From an uncultured Clostridia bacterium (lineage in GTDB: Bacteria; Bacillota; Clostridia; Saccharofermentanales; Saccharofermentanaceae), in the NCBI GenBank assembly GCA_905235455.1, contig CAJOLL010000003.1:1-60651 (forward strand): DNA of 60,651 nucleotides. Reading direction: 5' to 3'. The first letter of the stretch is position 1, and every line of letters begins with the position of its first letter. A program made the translations under genes and the position numbers. Below the pieces are notes generated by a model. It made no database searches, was not told where the DNA came from, and saw only the letters and a program-made list of their open reading frames with translations. Below, one piece after another: positions 17,962 through 27,073 of this stretch.

Positions 17962-18528
17962 TTATTTTCTGATCGCCCAGTAATTCTTATAGGCGTGCCG
18001 GTCTTCACTTCCGACAAGAAGTCTGTCGGTCTTTTCAAACCCGATCTTCTTTGCCGCATCGATCCGCTCTACCGCATAAAGCGGGATCTTCGTGATTATC
18101 TCCTCACACTCAAGAAGAGTATATGCTTCGGGGATCAGAAGTGCAAAAATGCTCTGTATTTCCTCCGATTTTTCGTAGTCAGGTCTTACATCCAGACGGA
18201 TCAGTCCGTCCCCGTCAAATGCGTCATCCGAGGGACGATGGAACATTTCGATCGTACCGATGGCCTTCGAGATCTTCTTATCCACGATCGTCAGGCGGAC
18301 AAACCACTTGTCCTGATAGGAATCCAGCCAGAAGCGGATCGCCCCGTCCATCTTCTCTTTCGTGTCGTAGTAGAAATTATCTTCATGACAGTTATCGCTG
18401 TTAAAAAACGGCAGCGCCTGCTTATCTCCATAGACCAGAAGAAGGTCTTCCGCATCTTTCTCCTTTACAAAGCGCATCAGCCATCTGTCATTTTCCAATT
18501 CCGGACATTTCTCGTAAATGCTACTCAT
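17962..18528 (-). CDS. GNAT family acetyltransferase
   Basis: A 188-aa protein with the GNAT beginning (ENDRWLMRFVKEKDAEDLLL) and the typical central IDVKISKAIGTIE-like strand pair, but a weak acetyl-CoA loop and a C-terminus ending AAKKIGFEKTDRLLVGS. It resembles the RimJ/RimL-like group. It heads the operon that runs through the hydrolase, methyltransferase and SAP genes. AAAGGAG lies about 7 bases before ATG 18528. Acetylation activity is plausible, not certain. Confidence 0.65.
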   Translation of the reverse strand: MSSIYEKCPELENDRWLMRFVKEKDAEDLLLVYGDKQALPFFNSDNCHEDNFYYDTKEKMDGAIRFWLDSYQDKWFVRLTIVDKKISKAIGTIEMFHRPSDDAFDGDGLIRLDVRPDYEKSEEIQSIFALLIPEAYTLLECEEIITKIPLYAVERIDAAKKIGFEKTDRLLVGSEDRHAYKNYWAIRK

Positions 18529-18628
18529 ATAACGACTCCTTTTTAAATCGATCTGTCGACATGATCATTGTAGCACATTTGTTCGGTTTTATTCAAGGGA
18601 TTTCCTATGGTACGGAGAAGCTTTTCTC

Positions 18629-19318
18629 TTATTTCAGATCGCAGAGAAGTCCCGCATAGGAGAATTTATAAAGAAGTGCTTTGTTGCCGTAGAACTCCAC
18701 TTCTTTTCCTTCCACTTTCCCGGCCTGGATCTCTTTTGCGCCCTCGATGAGCCTGCCGATCAGATCAGGCATCACCGGGAAAGATCCGTGCATCGGATAG
18801 ATCTCGTCGAACTGTCCCTGCAGTTCGGAAAGATGTTCGAGGCTATCGATGTAGCGGTCCAGATTCCGCATGGGACCAAACATGAAGATATTGCTGTCCG
18901 AGACCGTATCGCCGCTGATGAGAACGCGGTTTTCCACATCCAGGATCGCAATGCTTCCCGGGGTGTGTCCCGGAATATCGATCACGCGAAGGATCCTTCC
19001 GCCCAGGTCAAATTCATCGCCCTCTTTGACAGGAAGGATCTCGCATTTTCCGCCGAAATTTCTGTAGTTCTCTTCTTCAGCCGGAGACATATATACTTCG
19101 GCAAAAGCACCGTTCCCGGAGATGTGATCGGGATCGGCGTGCGTGTTGATAAGGATAAGCGGAAGATCCGTGAGGCCTTCTGCGATTCTCCTTGCATCCG
19201 GTGCATTCATGCCTGTATCCACAAGTGCAGCTTTCTCTTTTCCGCAAAGGAGCAGGAAACGTACTCCGCCGTCTTCGATCCGCCAGGTGGTGTCATTGAT
19301 CCGGATTACTTCTGCCAT
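18629..19318 (-). CDS. MBL-fold metallo-hydrolase
   Basis: A 229-aa metallo-beta-lactamase-fold protein. The metal motif is INTHADPDHISGNG, an H-x-D-x-D-H variant in which the second His of the canonical H-x-H-x-D-H is Asp. Further ligands are in DIPGHTPGSIAIL and at the C-terminal YPMHGSF. This fold covers glyoxalase II-like thioesterases, lactonases and others; the Asp variant is common in Clostridia but substrate cannot be assigned. Monocistronic; its upstream region contains one of the repeated GTGCTTTT octamers (19332-19339). Confidence 0.8.
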   Translation of the reverse strand: MAEVIRINDTTWRIEDGGVRFLLLCGKEKAALVDTGMNAPDARRIAEGLTDLPLILINTHADPDHISGNGAFAEVYMSPAEEENYRNFGGKCEILPVKEGDEFDLGGRILRVIDIPGHTPGSIAILDVENRVLISGDTVSDSNIFMFGPMRNLDRYIDSLEHLSELQGQFDEIYPMHGSFPVMPDLIGRLIEGAKEIQAGKVEGKEVEFYGNKALLYKFSYAGLLCDLK

Positions 19319-19415
19319 GGTTCATCCTCCAGTGCTTTTGACGTAGTTCATACATAGATTATATCACTCGCCAAAACCGAAGAAAGAACTGCCGTTTTCC
19401 CGATATAAACCTCAC

Positions 19416-19934
19416 TTAGCATCCCGATTCAGAAAGCCATTTCTTCACAGGATCACCGGAAGATCCGGCACGGCTGCCGTTGATGGAAAGGCCTCTTTTT
19501 ACCTCGGCACCTTTTGCATACTTCTTGATATCTTTTTCCGAACTGCCCATGCCGCTTCCCTCGTTCGTGCAGAAAGGAAGGATCGTCTTTCCAGTGAAAT
19601 CATAAGTCTCCAAAAAGGTCGCCACGGCCATCGGGATCGTTCCCCAGTAGTTCGGGTAGCCCAGGATAACGGTGTCATACTCATCGATGCTACTAGGATA
19701 GCTGACCAGTTCCGGACGGGCATTTGCCTGAAGGTCTTTCTTCGCTTCGTCGATACATGTCATATACGAAGCGGAATATGGTTTTTTCATCTCGATCTTA
19801 AAGGTATCCGCGTCGACCAGGTTCTTCATGAGACCCACTACGATCTCAGTATTTCCCACGTCCACATACTTCATGGACCCGCCGAAATAGTTTTCATCTG
19901 CTCTTGAAAAGAATGCGATCAATGTCTTTGTCAT
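19416..19934 (-). CDS. Flavodoxin family protein
   Basis: A 172-aa flavodoxin-like protein. The N-terminal KTLIAFFSRADENYFGG takes the place of the FMN phosphate loop, and TVILGYPNYWGTIPMAVATF is the second flavin-contacting loop. The C-terminal ILPFCTNEGSGMGSSEKDI is typical of the long flavodoxins annotated in Clostridia as flavodoxin_4. It probably serves as an electron carrier or FMN-dependent reductase. It is the last gene of the aldo/keto reductase-CMD-flavodoxin operon facing a divergent LysR gene. The start is ATG 19934 with GGAGGAAAAA upstream. Confidence 0.8.
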   Translation of the reverse strand: MTKTLIAFFSRADENYFGGSMKYVDVGNTEIVVGLMKNLVDADTFKIEMKKPYSASYMTCIDEAKKDLQANARPELVSYPSSIDEYDTVILGYPNYWGTIPMAVATFLETYDFTGKTILPFCTNEGSGMGSSEKDIKKYAKGAEVKRGLSINGSRAGSSGDPVKKWLSESGC

Positions 19935-19965
19935 GTTATTTTTCCTCCGCTTATCTGTCCGTACT

Positions 19966-20295
19966 TTATGCTTCTTCGTAAACCTCTTTTGCCAGCCGGA
20001 ATACGGCCCATGCCTTCGGCCATCCGCTGTAGAAAGCAACGTGTGTAATGATCGCTGCCATTTCCTTTTGTGTCACGCCGTGGTTTCTGGCATTGCTGAT
20101 ATGGTATTTCAGCGAGCTGTCCGTGATGCCCTGCGACATCAGGGCTACGACTGTGATGATCGATCTGGTTTTCAGATCGATGTCCTCATTATTCCAGTTT
20201 TCTCCGAAAAGCACATCGTCATTAAAGTGTGCAAATTCCGGTGCAAATTCTCCTAATGCATCTCTGCCTGCTGTCTGTACGATTTTCTCTGCCAT
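19966..20295 (-). CDS. Carboxymuconolactone decarboxylase family protein
   Basis: A 109-aa CMD-family protein of the usual short length. RSIITVVALMSQGITDSSLK and NHGVTQKEMAAIITHVAFYS are the conserved helices. The paired cysteines of AhpD-like alkylhydroperoxidases are absent, so a peroxidatic function is unlikely; the branch is closer to gamma-carboxymuconolactone decarboxylase-like proteins, often found beside reductases in anaerobes. ATG 20295 follows AGGAGGAAAG. Middle gene of the LysR-linked operon. Confidence 0.85.
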   Translation of the reverse strand: MAEKIVQTAGRDALGEFAPEFAHFNDDVLFGENWNNEDIDLKTRSIITVVALMSQGITDSSLKYHISNARNHGVTQKEMAAIITHVAFYSGWPKAWAVFRLAKEVYEEA

Positions 20296-20314
20296 ACTCT
20301 TTCCTCCTAAACTC

Positions 20315-21166
20315 TTACTTTTCAAAAGGAAGATGCATCTGCGCATATTTTTCTTCCTGGGCATTATCTGCGTGATAGTATCTCTTGGTGCCATCCAGTT
20401 TACTGATTTCTTCCATTTCTTCCGAAGTTAGTGTGAAGTCAAAGATGTCCCCGTTATCCCGGATGTGATCCGGATTTTTCGATCCCGGGATCGTAATGAA
20501 TCCCATCTGTGTATGCCAGCGGAGAATGATCTGCGCACTGCTTTTTCTGTATTTATCGCCGAGTTTTTTGAAGATCTCTTCATCGATCAGACTTCTGTCT
20601 CCATGACCCAGCGGATACCATCCCATGGTCTTCGTGCCGTATTCCGAAAGCCTTTCACGGATCTCTTTCTGTGTAAAATACGGATGCACTTCCATCTGGA
20701 TCACGTGGGGCTTGATCTCCGATTCAGAAAGAAGTCTTTCCAGTTTCTCTCCCTGGAAATTAGAGATGCCGAGGGATCTTGCTTTTCCTTCTTTATATGC
20801 CTTCTCCAGCATCTTGTATCCGGCCATGAAGTTTCCCGCCGGCTGATGGATGAAAAGAAGATCGACGTAACCAAGTCCCAATCGCTCCAGTGTTTCCTCC
20901 ACCGCCGTTTCTTTCTCATACATCGTAGCCCAGATCTTCGTGGAAACAAAAACTTCCTCTCTCGTGACGATCCCTTCGGAGATGGCCTTCTTCAGTGCTT
21001 TTCCCACGGAAATTTCATTCATGTAGGCATTCGCGGTATCGATCATACGGTAACCGAGCTTGAGCGCGGCATATACTGACTTTTCCGTATCTTCCGGACT
21101 GATCATAAATGTACCGATTCCTAAGACAGGTACTTCGACTCCGTTGTACAGTTTTACGTTTTCCAT
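20315..21166 (-). CDS. Aldo/keto reductase
   Basis: A 283-aa aldo/keto reductase. The tetrad is visible: Asp and Tyr in YRMIDTANAYMNE, Lys in VFVSTKIWATM and His in VDLLFIHQPAG. The NADPH-binding C-terminal ITIPGSKNPDHIRDN is intact. It reduces aldehydes or ketones with NADPH; the specific substrate is unknown. ATG 21166 is chosen because GGAGG lies 8 bases upstream. First gene of the operon divergent from the LysR regulator, which likely controls it. Confidence 0.9.
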   Translation of the reverse strand: MENVKLYNGVEVPVLGIGTFMISPEDTEKSVYAALKLGYRMIDTANAYMNEISVGKALKKAISEGIVTREEVFVSTKIWATMYEKETAVEETLERLGLGYVDLLFIHQPAGNFMAGYKMLEKAYKEGKARSLGISNFQGEKLERLLSESEIKPHVIQMEVHPYFTQKEIRERLSEYGTKTMGWYPLGHGDRSLIDEEIFKKLGDKYRKSSAQIILRWHTQMGFITIPGSKNPDHIRDNGDIFDFTLTSEEMEEISKLDGTKRYYHADNAQEEKYAQMHLPFEK

Positions 21167-21290
21167 ATTGAATACCTCCATTCGTCGGGTGTTTCTTCTT
21201 TATGGCTTGAGTTTAAAACATTTACGATTTGATGTACAATGCCAATAACGGTGACTGCTATAACATTTCTGAATAGTGAGGAGAATACCT

Positions 21291-22148
21291 ATGATCGATA
21301 TCTATATGCTGCAGCAGCTGAAAACATTCGCAGAATGTGGCACTCTTTCCGAGGCTGCCGAGATCCTCAACACCTCTCAGCCGTCACTGACCCGTTCCAT
21401 GAAAAGGCTGGAAGATGAGGTCGGTGTAACATTGTTCACCCGCTCGAAAAACCACCTGGGCCTTACGCCAACCGGAAAAATGGCCGCCGAATATGCCGCC
21501 CAGCTTCTCTCTGTCACCCAGGATTTCGAAAGCCGTGTGCGTGCCTACGACAGAAGCCTTCACACCCTCTCGATCGGATTTTGCGCGCCGGTCCCGCAGA
21601 CGGTCCTGACTCCGATCATTAATACGGTCTTCGATGGGATGACGGTCTCCTCCGACATGACAGACGATGATGATTTTCTTCTTAAACTCAGGAATCACAC
21701 TTACCAGCTGGCAGTAACTCATTATGAACCGGAAGATCCCCTGTTCTACAGCAAGAAGATCGGTCACGAGAGTCTTTTTATTTCTCTGACGCCCGGTAAT
21801 CCTCTCGCCTTCTACCCGGAAGTGCACCTTCAGGATCTGGACGGCATGACGATACTGCTTCTCAGCCGCATCGGCTTCTGGTCAAAAATGCACCGCGAAA
21901 AGACGCCGAACAGTAAATATCTTATCCAGCTTGAGACAGACTCGATCCTCGAAATCGCTTCCAATTCCGAGTATCCGGTCTTTTCCTCCAGCTATTATAT
22001 TTCACGCGGCGAAGTCTTCCCGGGAAGGATCAATATTCCGATCGTGGATGAAGAATGCAGCACAGACTTCTACCTGGTCTGCCTTGCATCCGAAAAAGGG
22101 AAATATTCCCCCTTATTCAAACGAGTCCACGAGAACACTATTCTATAA
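21291..22148 (+). CDS. LysR family transcriptional regulator
   Basis: A 285-aa LysR regulator. The N-terminal winged HTH is clear (QQLKTFAECGTLSEAAEILN and TSQPSLTRSMKRLEDEVGVT), followed by a substrate-binding effector domain. ATG 21291 has GTGAGGAG upstream. It is divergent from the aldo/keto reductase operon with 124 bases between the starts, the usual arrangement for autoregulation and control of the neighbouring operon. The effector is unknown, probably a redox-active or aromatic aldehyde-type compound by operon content (inference). Confidence 0.88.
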   Translation: MIDIYMLQQLKTFAECGTLSEAAEILNTSQPSLTRSMKRLEDEVGVTLFTRSKNHLGLTPTGKMAAEYAAQLLSVTQDFESRVRAYDRSLHTLSIGFCAPVPQTVLTPIINTVFDGMTVSSDMTDDDDFLLKLRNHTYQLAVTHYEPEDPLFYSKKIGHESLFISLTPGNPLAFYPEVHLQDLDGMTILLLSRIGFWSKMHREKTPNSKYLIQLETDSILEIASNSEYPVFSSSYYISRGEVFPGRINIPIVDEECSTDFYLVCLASEKGKYSPLFKRVHENTIL

Positions 22149-22152
22149 AAGC

Positions 22153-22190
22153 AAAAGACCGGATTAAGCGTAGCTTTTAACCGGTCTTTT
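22153..22190. terminator. Bidirectional terminator
   Basis: Perfect stem AAAAGACCGG (22153-22162) with CCGGTCTTTT (22181-22190). It has T-runs on either strand, between the convergent LysR and aminotransferase genes. Confidence 0.85.
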
Positions 22191-22203
22191 ATCTGTATCC
22201 CCG

Positions 22204-23376
22204 TCAGGCTTTCAGTTTCCTGATGCCGGCTTGAAGACGTCTCATTCCATCCTCTACCATGGCTTTCGGGCAGGCAAGATTGATACGGACGAACCTTTTT
22301 CCGCTACCTCCGAAGTGTACCCCCGAGTTGAGCATGAGCCCGGCTTCCTTTTCCAGAAAGTCCACAAACTGATCTGCATCGTCCGTCACTTCCGAGCAGT
22401 CGACCCACATGAGATAGGTAGCAGAAGAGGGGATCACGCGAAGGCTCGGGATATTCTCTCTGATAAAATCTTCGGCGATCTTTCTGTTCTCCCAAAGATA
22501 TTCACGAAGCGCATCCAGCCACTTTTCGCCTTCTTCGCTAAAAGCACTTTCGACTGCAACGGTAGAGAAGCAGTTGCCTTCTCCGACTTCGTCGGTATTG
22601 ATCCTTCTCCACATCTTATGGCGAAGATCCTTATCGGGAACGATCACAGCAGCCGTCTGTATTCCGGCGATATTAAAAGCTTTCGTCGGAGCCACACAGG
22701 TCACGCTGATCTTCTTATTGATGTCTGAAACGGATGCAAAGGGAGTATACGCGCATCCCGGCGCCACCAGGTCACAGTGGATCTCATCGGAGATGACTAT
22801 GACATGGTTTTCATAGCAGAGTTTCCCAATCCTTGAAAGTTTCTCTTTATCCCAGATATTGCCCGAAGGATTCTGCGGATTACAAAGGATCATCAGGGAT
22901 GTCTGCGGATCCGACAGTTTCTTTTCCAAATCCTCCCAGTCGATGCTGAACGAGGCAGTTTCTCGGTCATAAGAAAGCCGGTTCTCCAGGACATTTCTGC
23001 CGTTATTGCGAATACAGTTGAAAAACACCGGATAGACCGGGGTCTGGATCACGACGTTTTCGCCGGGCGTCGTCAGTTTTCTCACCGCAGAGGAGATGGC
23101 CGGGATCACGCCGGTCACGAACACGAGCCATTCTTTCTCGACGGCAAAGTCGTGTCTCGTCTTCCACCAGGATATATACGCCTGATACCAGTTATCGTCG
23201 AGATCAGTGTAGCCGAATATGCCGTGTGCCATGCGCTTTTGGAGCGCTTCTTTTACCGCCGGACAGGTCTCAAAGTCCATATCCGCGACCCACATGGGAA
23301 GCATGCCGTTTCCGTTTTTCCACTTCAGGCTTCCTGTTCCCGTTCTATCAATGATTTTGTCAAAAGCGTACTTCAT
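22204..23376 (-). CDS. patB: PLP-dependent aminotransferase/C-S lyase, MalY/PatB type
   Basis: A 390-aa fold-type I PLP enzyme. The N-terminal MLPMWVADMDFETCPAVKEA is the signature of the MalY/PatB group; the PLP-binding Lys is in APTKAFNIAG, the Asp in VISDEIHCDL and the carboxylate-binding Arg in KRFVRINLACP. These enzymes cleave cystathionine or cysteine to homocysteine or H2S with pyruvate and ammonia. Convergent with the LysR gene. No methionine-pathway neighbours are present, so the in vivo substrate is not fixed. Confidence 0.85.
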   Translation of the reverse strand: MKYAFDKIIDRTGTGSLKWKNGNGMLPMWVADMDFETCPAVKEALQKRMAHGIFGYTDLDDNWYQAYISWWKTRHDFAVEKEWLVFVTGVIPAISSAVRKLTTPGENVVIQTPVYPVFFNCIRNNGRNVLENRLSYDRETASFSIDWEDLEKKLSDPQTSLMILCNPQNPSGNIWDKEKLSRIGKLCYENHVIVISDEIHCDLVAPGCAYTPFASVSDINKKISVTCVAPTKAFNIAGIQTAAVIVPDKDLRHKMWRRINTDEVGEGNCFSTVAVESAFSEEGEKWLDALREYLWENRKIAEDFIRENIPSLRVIPSSATYLMWVDCSEVTDDADQFVDFLEKEAGLMLNSGVHFGGSGKRFVRINLACPKAMVEDGMRRLQAGIRKLKA

Positions 23377-23408
23377 TCCGTAAATCCGTCTCTATCCGCA
23401 AACTGCGG

Positions 23409-24248
23409 TCATTCCTCTGTTTCAATGATCGTTGCGCTTGTATCCACCCGATTCTTTTCCATGATGAGTTCTCCGATCGATCCTGCATGGATTTTTCCCG
23501 AAGAAGGATTTTTCACACTGTCGATATGTCCTTCGATCGTGGCATCGACATCCGAATACTCAAAGGAAAGCGTCGTATCGATGAGCCTGCAATTCTTCAT
23601 TACCAGACCTTTAATATAGCACATGCCCTGAAGACTCTCCAGCGTACAGTTCTCCATCACGATGTTTTCCGAATTCCATCCGAAATACTCTCCGCTGATA
23701 TATGAATTCTTTACGGTGATGTTCCTGCAGTTCCAGAAGGCGTCCTTCGTGATCAGTTTCGAGTCGGAGATCTCGATATTCTCGCCTCCGTCAAAGCCGT
23801 AATTTCCGAGAAGCTCGAGATGCGAGATCTTAAGATCCCTGCTGTTCATGGCAAAATAATCGCCTTTGGCCGTGACATTCTCCATTTCTACGTCCCGGCA
23901 TGTCCACAGGGTCTCCTGGGCATTAGTAAAATCGACATTTCGGAGTATCAGACCGTTGCTTCTTCTAAATGTCTTGGGCGCATCGATCTTCACGTTCTCC
24001 ATCTGAAGATCTGAAGTATACCAGATGCCCGCACGCCCTGTCTCCGTGAGCACACAGTCCGTAAGGCGGATATGTTCAGAATACCATAGCGGATATTTCC
24101 ACTTGAATGTGGAGCGGATGAGCTCGATGTTGCTGCTATGTTTAAGAGGTGACTCTCCGTTATCAAAGACCGAATCCTCGATCCGGAGATCTTCGCCGAA
24201 AAAGAGCGCCCGTTCCCCTTCCAAAAAACCATTTTTAATTGTCTCCAT
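23409..24248 (-). CDS. DUF3737 right-handed beta-helix protein
   Basis: A 279-aa protein built of repeated short strands (SNIELIRSTFKWKYPLW, GIWYTSDLQMENVKI, GYFGWNS-type turns), characteristic of DUF3737, predicted to fold as a parallel beta helix. No signal peptide. These proteins are widespread in gut Firmicutes and have no assigned function. Two starts are possible, 24260 and 24248; AAAGGA lies directly before the first and 13 bases before the second, so neither is ideal. 24248 gives the family's usual N-terminus (METIKNGFLEGERALFFGED). Confidence 0.8.
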   Translation of the reverse strand: METIKNGFLEGERALFFGEDLRIEDSVFDNGESPLKHSSNIELIRSTFKWKYPLWYSEHIRLTDCVLTETGRAGIWYTSDLQMENVKIDAPKTFRRSNGLILRNVDFTNAQETLWTCRDVEMENVTAKGDYFAMNSRDLKISHLELLGNYGFDGGENIEISDSKLITKDAFWNCRNITVKNSYISGEYFGWNSENIVMENCTLESLQGMCYIKGLVMKNCRLIDTTLSFEYSDVDATIEGHIDSVKNPSSGKIHAGSIGELIMEKNRVDTSATIIETEE

Positions 24249-24365
24249 TTGTGTTGACATTCCTTTCTGTCTACAATGCGGATATCTCATTGATTCATTA
24301 TTATTCTACCACCATGCAGTCGGGAATGCTTTCACAAACATGTCGGATAGTTTCATCTTCCGACC

Positions 24366-24405
24366 AATTAAAATAAATTCTCCCGCCATAAGATGACGGG
24401 AGAAT
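24366..24405 (-). terminator. Rho-independent terminator of lipoprotein copy 2
   Basis: Stem CGGGAGAAT with ATTCTCCCG (24377-24405), then TTATTTTAATT on the minus strand. Confidence 0.75.
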
Positions 24406-24435
24406 CAGGAAGGCTTATCGGTCCTTTAGGTTTTC

Positions 24436-26802
24436 TTATTTTGCTTCGTTGATATACTTGTCAACGCGGTCATTGATAAACCGGATCACATCATCCATTG
24501 ACTTGTCACCTACATAGTAAGCCGCCAGTTCTTCGTTGATGATATCTCTAATCTGTATATCGTCCATATAGTATACAGAAAGTGTCGAGAGCATATCGAA
24601 GAATTTCTGCTGCATAGTATCCGTGGCTTCTTTATAGCCCATGATCTTCAGCTGGGATTTATCAAAAAGTCCGTATTCCATCTCAAATGTATAGATCTCG
24701 TTATAGTAGTTCGCGATCAGGGAGATCTCCTTCTTCATGGCCTCTTTGTTAATGCAGATCGAGCTGAATGACAGGGAATCTTCCGGGACAAACTTGCCGG
24801 AAAGCAGATAATTGATGAACTTTTTACATCCTTCCTGCTGACCGGATTTTGCTGTTACGGAAACACTTTCCTGTGCTTTAAATCTCGGTCCCTGTCCCGT
24901 TACCGACGGTGTGCCGATCACTGAGCAGGCATCCTGTTCACCGGCACAGTTCTTGACATATTCGGGGAAATTGGTCATGAGCACATATCTTCCATCCGGC
25001 ATCGGGCGGAGTTCCTCCTCTGCAAACAATGTGGTTACATCCGGATCCTTCCGGTTTTCCATGAAGTTTGCCTTAGCATAATCTGCGGCTTTTCTAAACT
25101 GTTCAGAGTCAAAATCCACTTTCTCGCCTTCTGTTGCCGACTTGATATCGACACAGGACATCATGAAAACATCCCGATAATTGTACACGGATTCAGGATA
25201 GTCGTAAGGCTGCACGCCGGACAGTGTATTTTCAACGTAGCTTGCGTATTCCTCGAAAGTCAGACCGACCTTATCTTTTCCGACATCATCTTCTTTCACG
25301 ACCAGTCCTTCGACCTCGAGTGTTACCGGGATAAAGTACAGTTTCCCGTCAACTTTGCTTGCTTCGAGAATATTATCAAAGAGTCCCTGTTTTACATCAT
25401 CATCGAGAAAAGCACTAAGATCCAGAAGGGTCTTGTCGTTCATGGCTTCCTTCTTATCCATGTTAACAACGATATCCGGGCAGTCGGAACTTTCGAGTTC
25501 TCTAACCAGCGTGTAAGCGCGTTCAATCTGCGGATCCAGGACCGCAAATCCTCGTCCTGCCTTGATTCCGGTATTGTACTTGCTCCAGATACGGATGAGA
25601 TACTCGGGATCCGTTTCGTTAAAAGAGACGATCGCCGCAGACAGATAGTCTGAGAAAGAACCGTCCAGCGGTGCACTGATCTCGATGACCTTTTTACCAT
25701 CGTGCGGATTGGATGTCGCCTTCGTTAATACAAGGATCGAATAGTTTTCCGGCATGATCCTTGCGGTCGGGAATCCGTCACCTCCATAGAAAGAAAGAAC
25801 GATCTTTTCATCAGAAAAATGAAGTACCCGGATATCGAAATTCTTTTCGGGATTGAAGTCATAAAAATACGGGGAGTACCAGTTATTGTCCAGTACTTTT
25901 TCCTCGGTATTGGTTTCCACATTGTATTTGAAAACATTACCAAGAGTATCTACGCGGAGAAGGTCCCCCTGTCCTGTGCACTGATAGTCGGTAAGGGTTT
26001 CTGCGTTGTCACCTCCGGTGACCCAGGGAGTTTTATTCGTGAATTGTCCGGAAGAAAGATCCAGCTCACAGTTATACTTCTCACCTGTGATCATCTCCAC
26101 ATTTGCGTAGGCCTTTTTCGTCTTCTCGTTATAAGAGAAAGCATCGATATTTCCCATTCCCGGCAGGGACGTCATGTCCATCTCACAAAGAAGGCTCATA
26201 CCCTCGTAGAAGTAAAGAAGCGTGTCACCAGTCATTAAATTTATACTCTGCACGGCGACATAGTTGCCGACACGGGTCGCGGTAGAGATAAAATTGATCA
26301 TCTGTCCGTTTTTATCCTGCACCGGTGTGATATCGGAAGCCTCTCCCGTTTCCAGGTTCAGATTCACAAAATAAGTCTCAAAGCCTCCGTTGAAAACACC
26401 CACCATGGCGATCGCCGTTATTCCGTCATCGTTAGGGACAAGGGAGTAGATTTCCTGCACTCGCATATCTCCGTCCGGGAAGGTGATCTCCAGAGTGTTT
26501 TCCTTCGTGCCGTCTTCGCTGTATACTTCCAGCTTTGCTTTTTCTTCAGAAGTCTCAAGATTGTACGTAGCGTAAGTGCTATAGATCTTTCCGTTGATAT
26601 ATTCAGGAGATGAATCGGACATCAGCATATCCGTGTCCGCTTTTTCCATCTGTAGTGAAAAACGGGAAGATTCATACCAAGGATCTTCTTTGGCTACCGT
26701 GATGCTCTTTTTTGTCTTTGCTGATTTTTTGCAGCCTGTCACCATGCCTGATGCAAGAATCAGGCTGAGTGCAACAGAAACAATGCGTGCAGATTTTTTC
26801 AT
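24436..26802 (-). CDS. Large orphan solute-binding lipoprotein (copy 2)
   Basis: A 788-aa lipoprotein with lipobox VTGC, the paralogue of the protein at 1497-3866. The mature part starts DPWYESSRFSLQMEKADTD. The beta-rich N-terminal half is followed from about residue 375 by the solute-binding domain (KKVIEISAPLDGSFSDYLSA). No ABC permease or ATPase is adjacent. ATG 26802 follows GAGGGATTGTCT; the upstream codon at 26823 lacks a ribosome site. The two genes are in opposite orientations about 20.6 kb apart. Between -10 TATAGT and the possible -35 lies a run of C7 and A7 on the plus strand. Confidence 0.8.
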   Translation of the reverse strand: MKKSARIVSVALSLILASGMVTGCKKSAKTKKSITVAKEDPWYESSRFSLQMEKADTDMLMSDSSPEYINGKIYSTYATYNLETSEEKAKLEVYSEDGTKENTLEITFPDGDMRVQEIYSLVPNDDGITAIAMVGVFNGGFETYFVNLNLETGEASDITPVQDKNGQMINFISTATRVGNYVAVQSINLMTGDTLLYFYEGMSLLCEMDMTSLPGMGNIDAFSYNEKTKKAYANVEMITGEKYNCELDLSSGQFTNKTPWVTGGDNAETLTDYQCTGQGDLLRVDTLGNVFKYNVETNTEEKVLDNNWYSPYFYDFNPEKNFDIRVLHFSDEKIVLSFYGGDGFPTARIMPENYSILVLTKATSNPHDGKKVIEISAPLDGSFSDYLSAAIVSFNETDPEYLIRIWSKYNTGIKAGRGFAVLDPQIERAYTLVRELESSDCPDIVVNMDKKEAMNDKTLLDLSAFLDDDVKQGLFDNILEASKVDGKLYFIPVTLEVEGLVVKEDDVGKDKVGLTFEEYASYVENTLSGVQPYDYPESVYNYRDVFMMSCVDIKSATEGEKVDFDSEQFRKAADYAKANFMENRKDPDVTTLFAEEELRPMPDGRYVLMTNFPEYVKNCAGEQDACSVIGTPSVTGQGPRFKAQESVSVTAKSGQQEGCKKFINYLLSGKFVPEDSLSFSSICINKEAMKKEISLIANYYNEIYTFEMEYGLFDKSQLKIMGYKEATDTMQQKFFDMLSTLSVYYMDDIQIRDIINEELAAYYVGDKSMDDVIRFINDRVDKYINEAK

Positions 26803-27010
26803 AGACAATCCCTCTAATGTCATAATCTATGCGCACTTTCTGACTATACGGACCCCCCCAAAAAAACAAACAATTCCCCAACTGTCAAGAATAGTTTATC
26901 CATTACCCGAAAGGGAAAAATGACATTTCAGTCATTTTTCCCTTAATGAGGGAACAACTCCTATCTGTTCTTTTATCTAATTGTCGTTGAAGGTACTTTT
27001 CAAGGCAGCA

Positions 27011-27053
27011 AAAAAGGGCTGTCTCAAATCTGTGATATGAGACAACCCCTTTT
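27011..27053 (-). terminator. Rho-independent terminator of the xylanase gene
   Basis: A 16-bp stem, 27011-27026 with 27038-27053, with one imperfect pair, and a T-run on the minus strand. It lies 20 bases after the xylanase stop. Confidence 0.85.
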
Positions 27054-27073
27054 TACAATACTAATTTTTCAGA

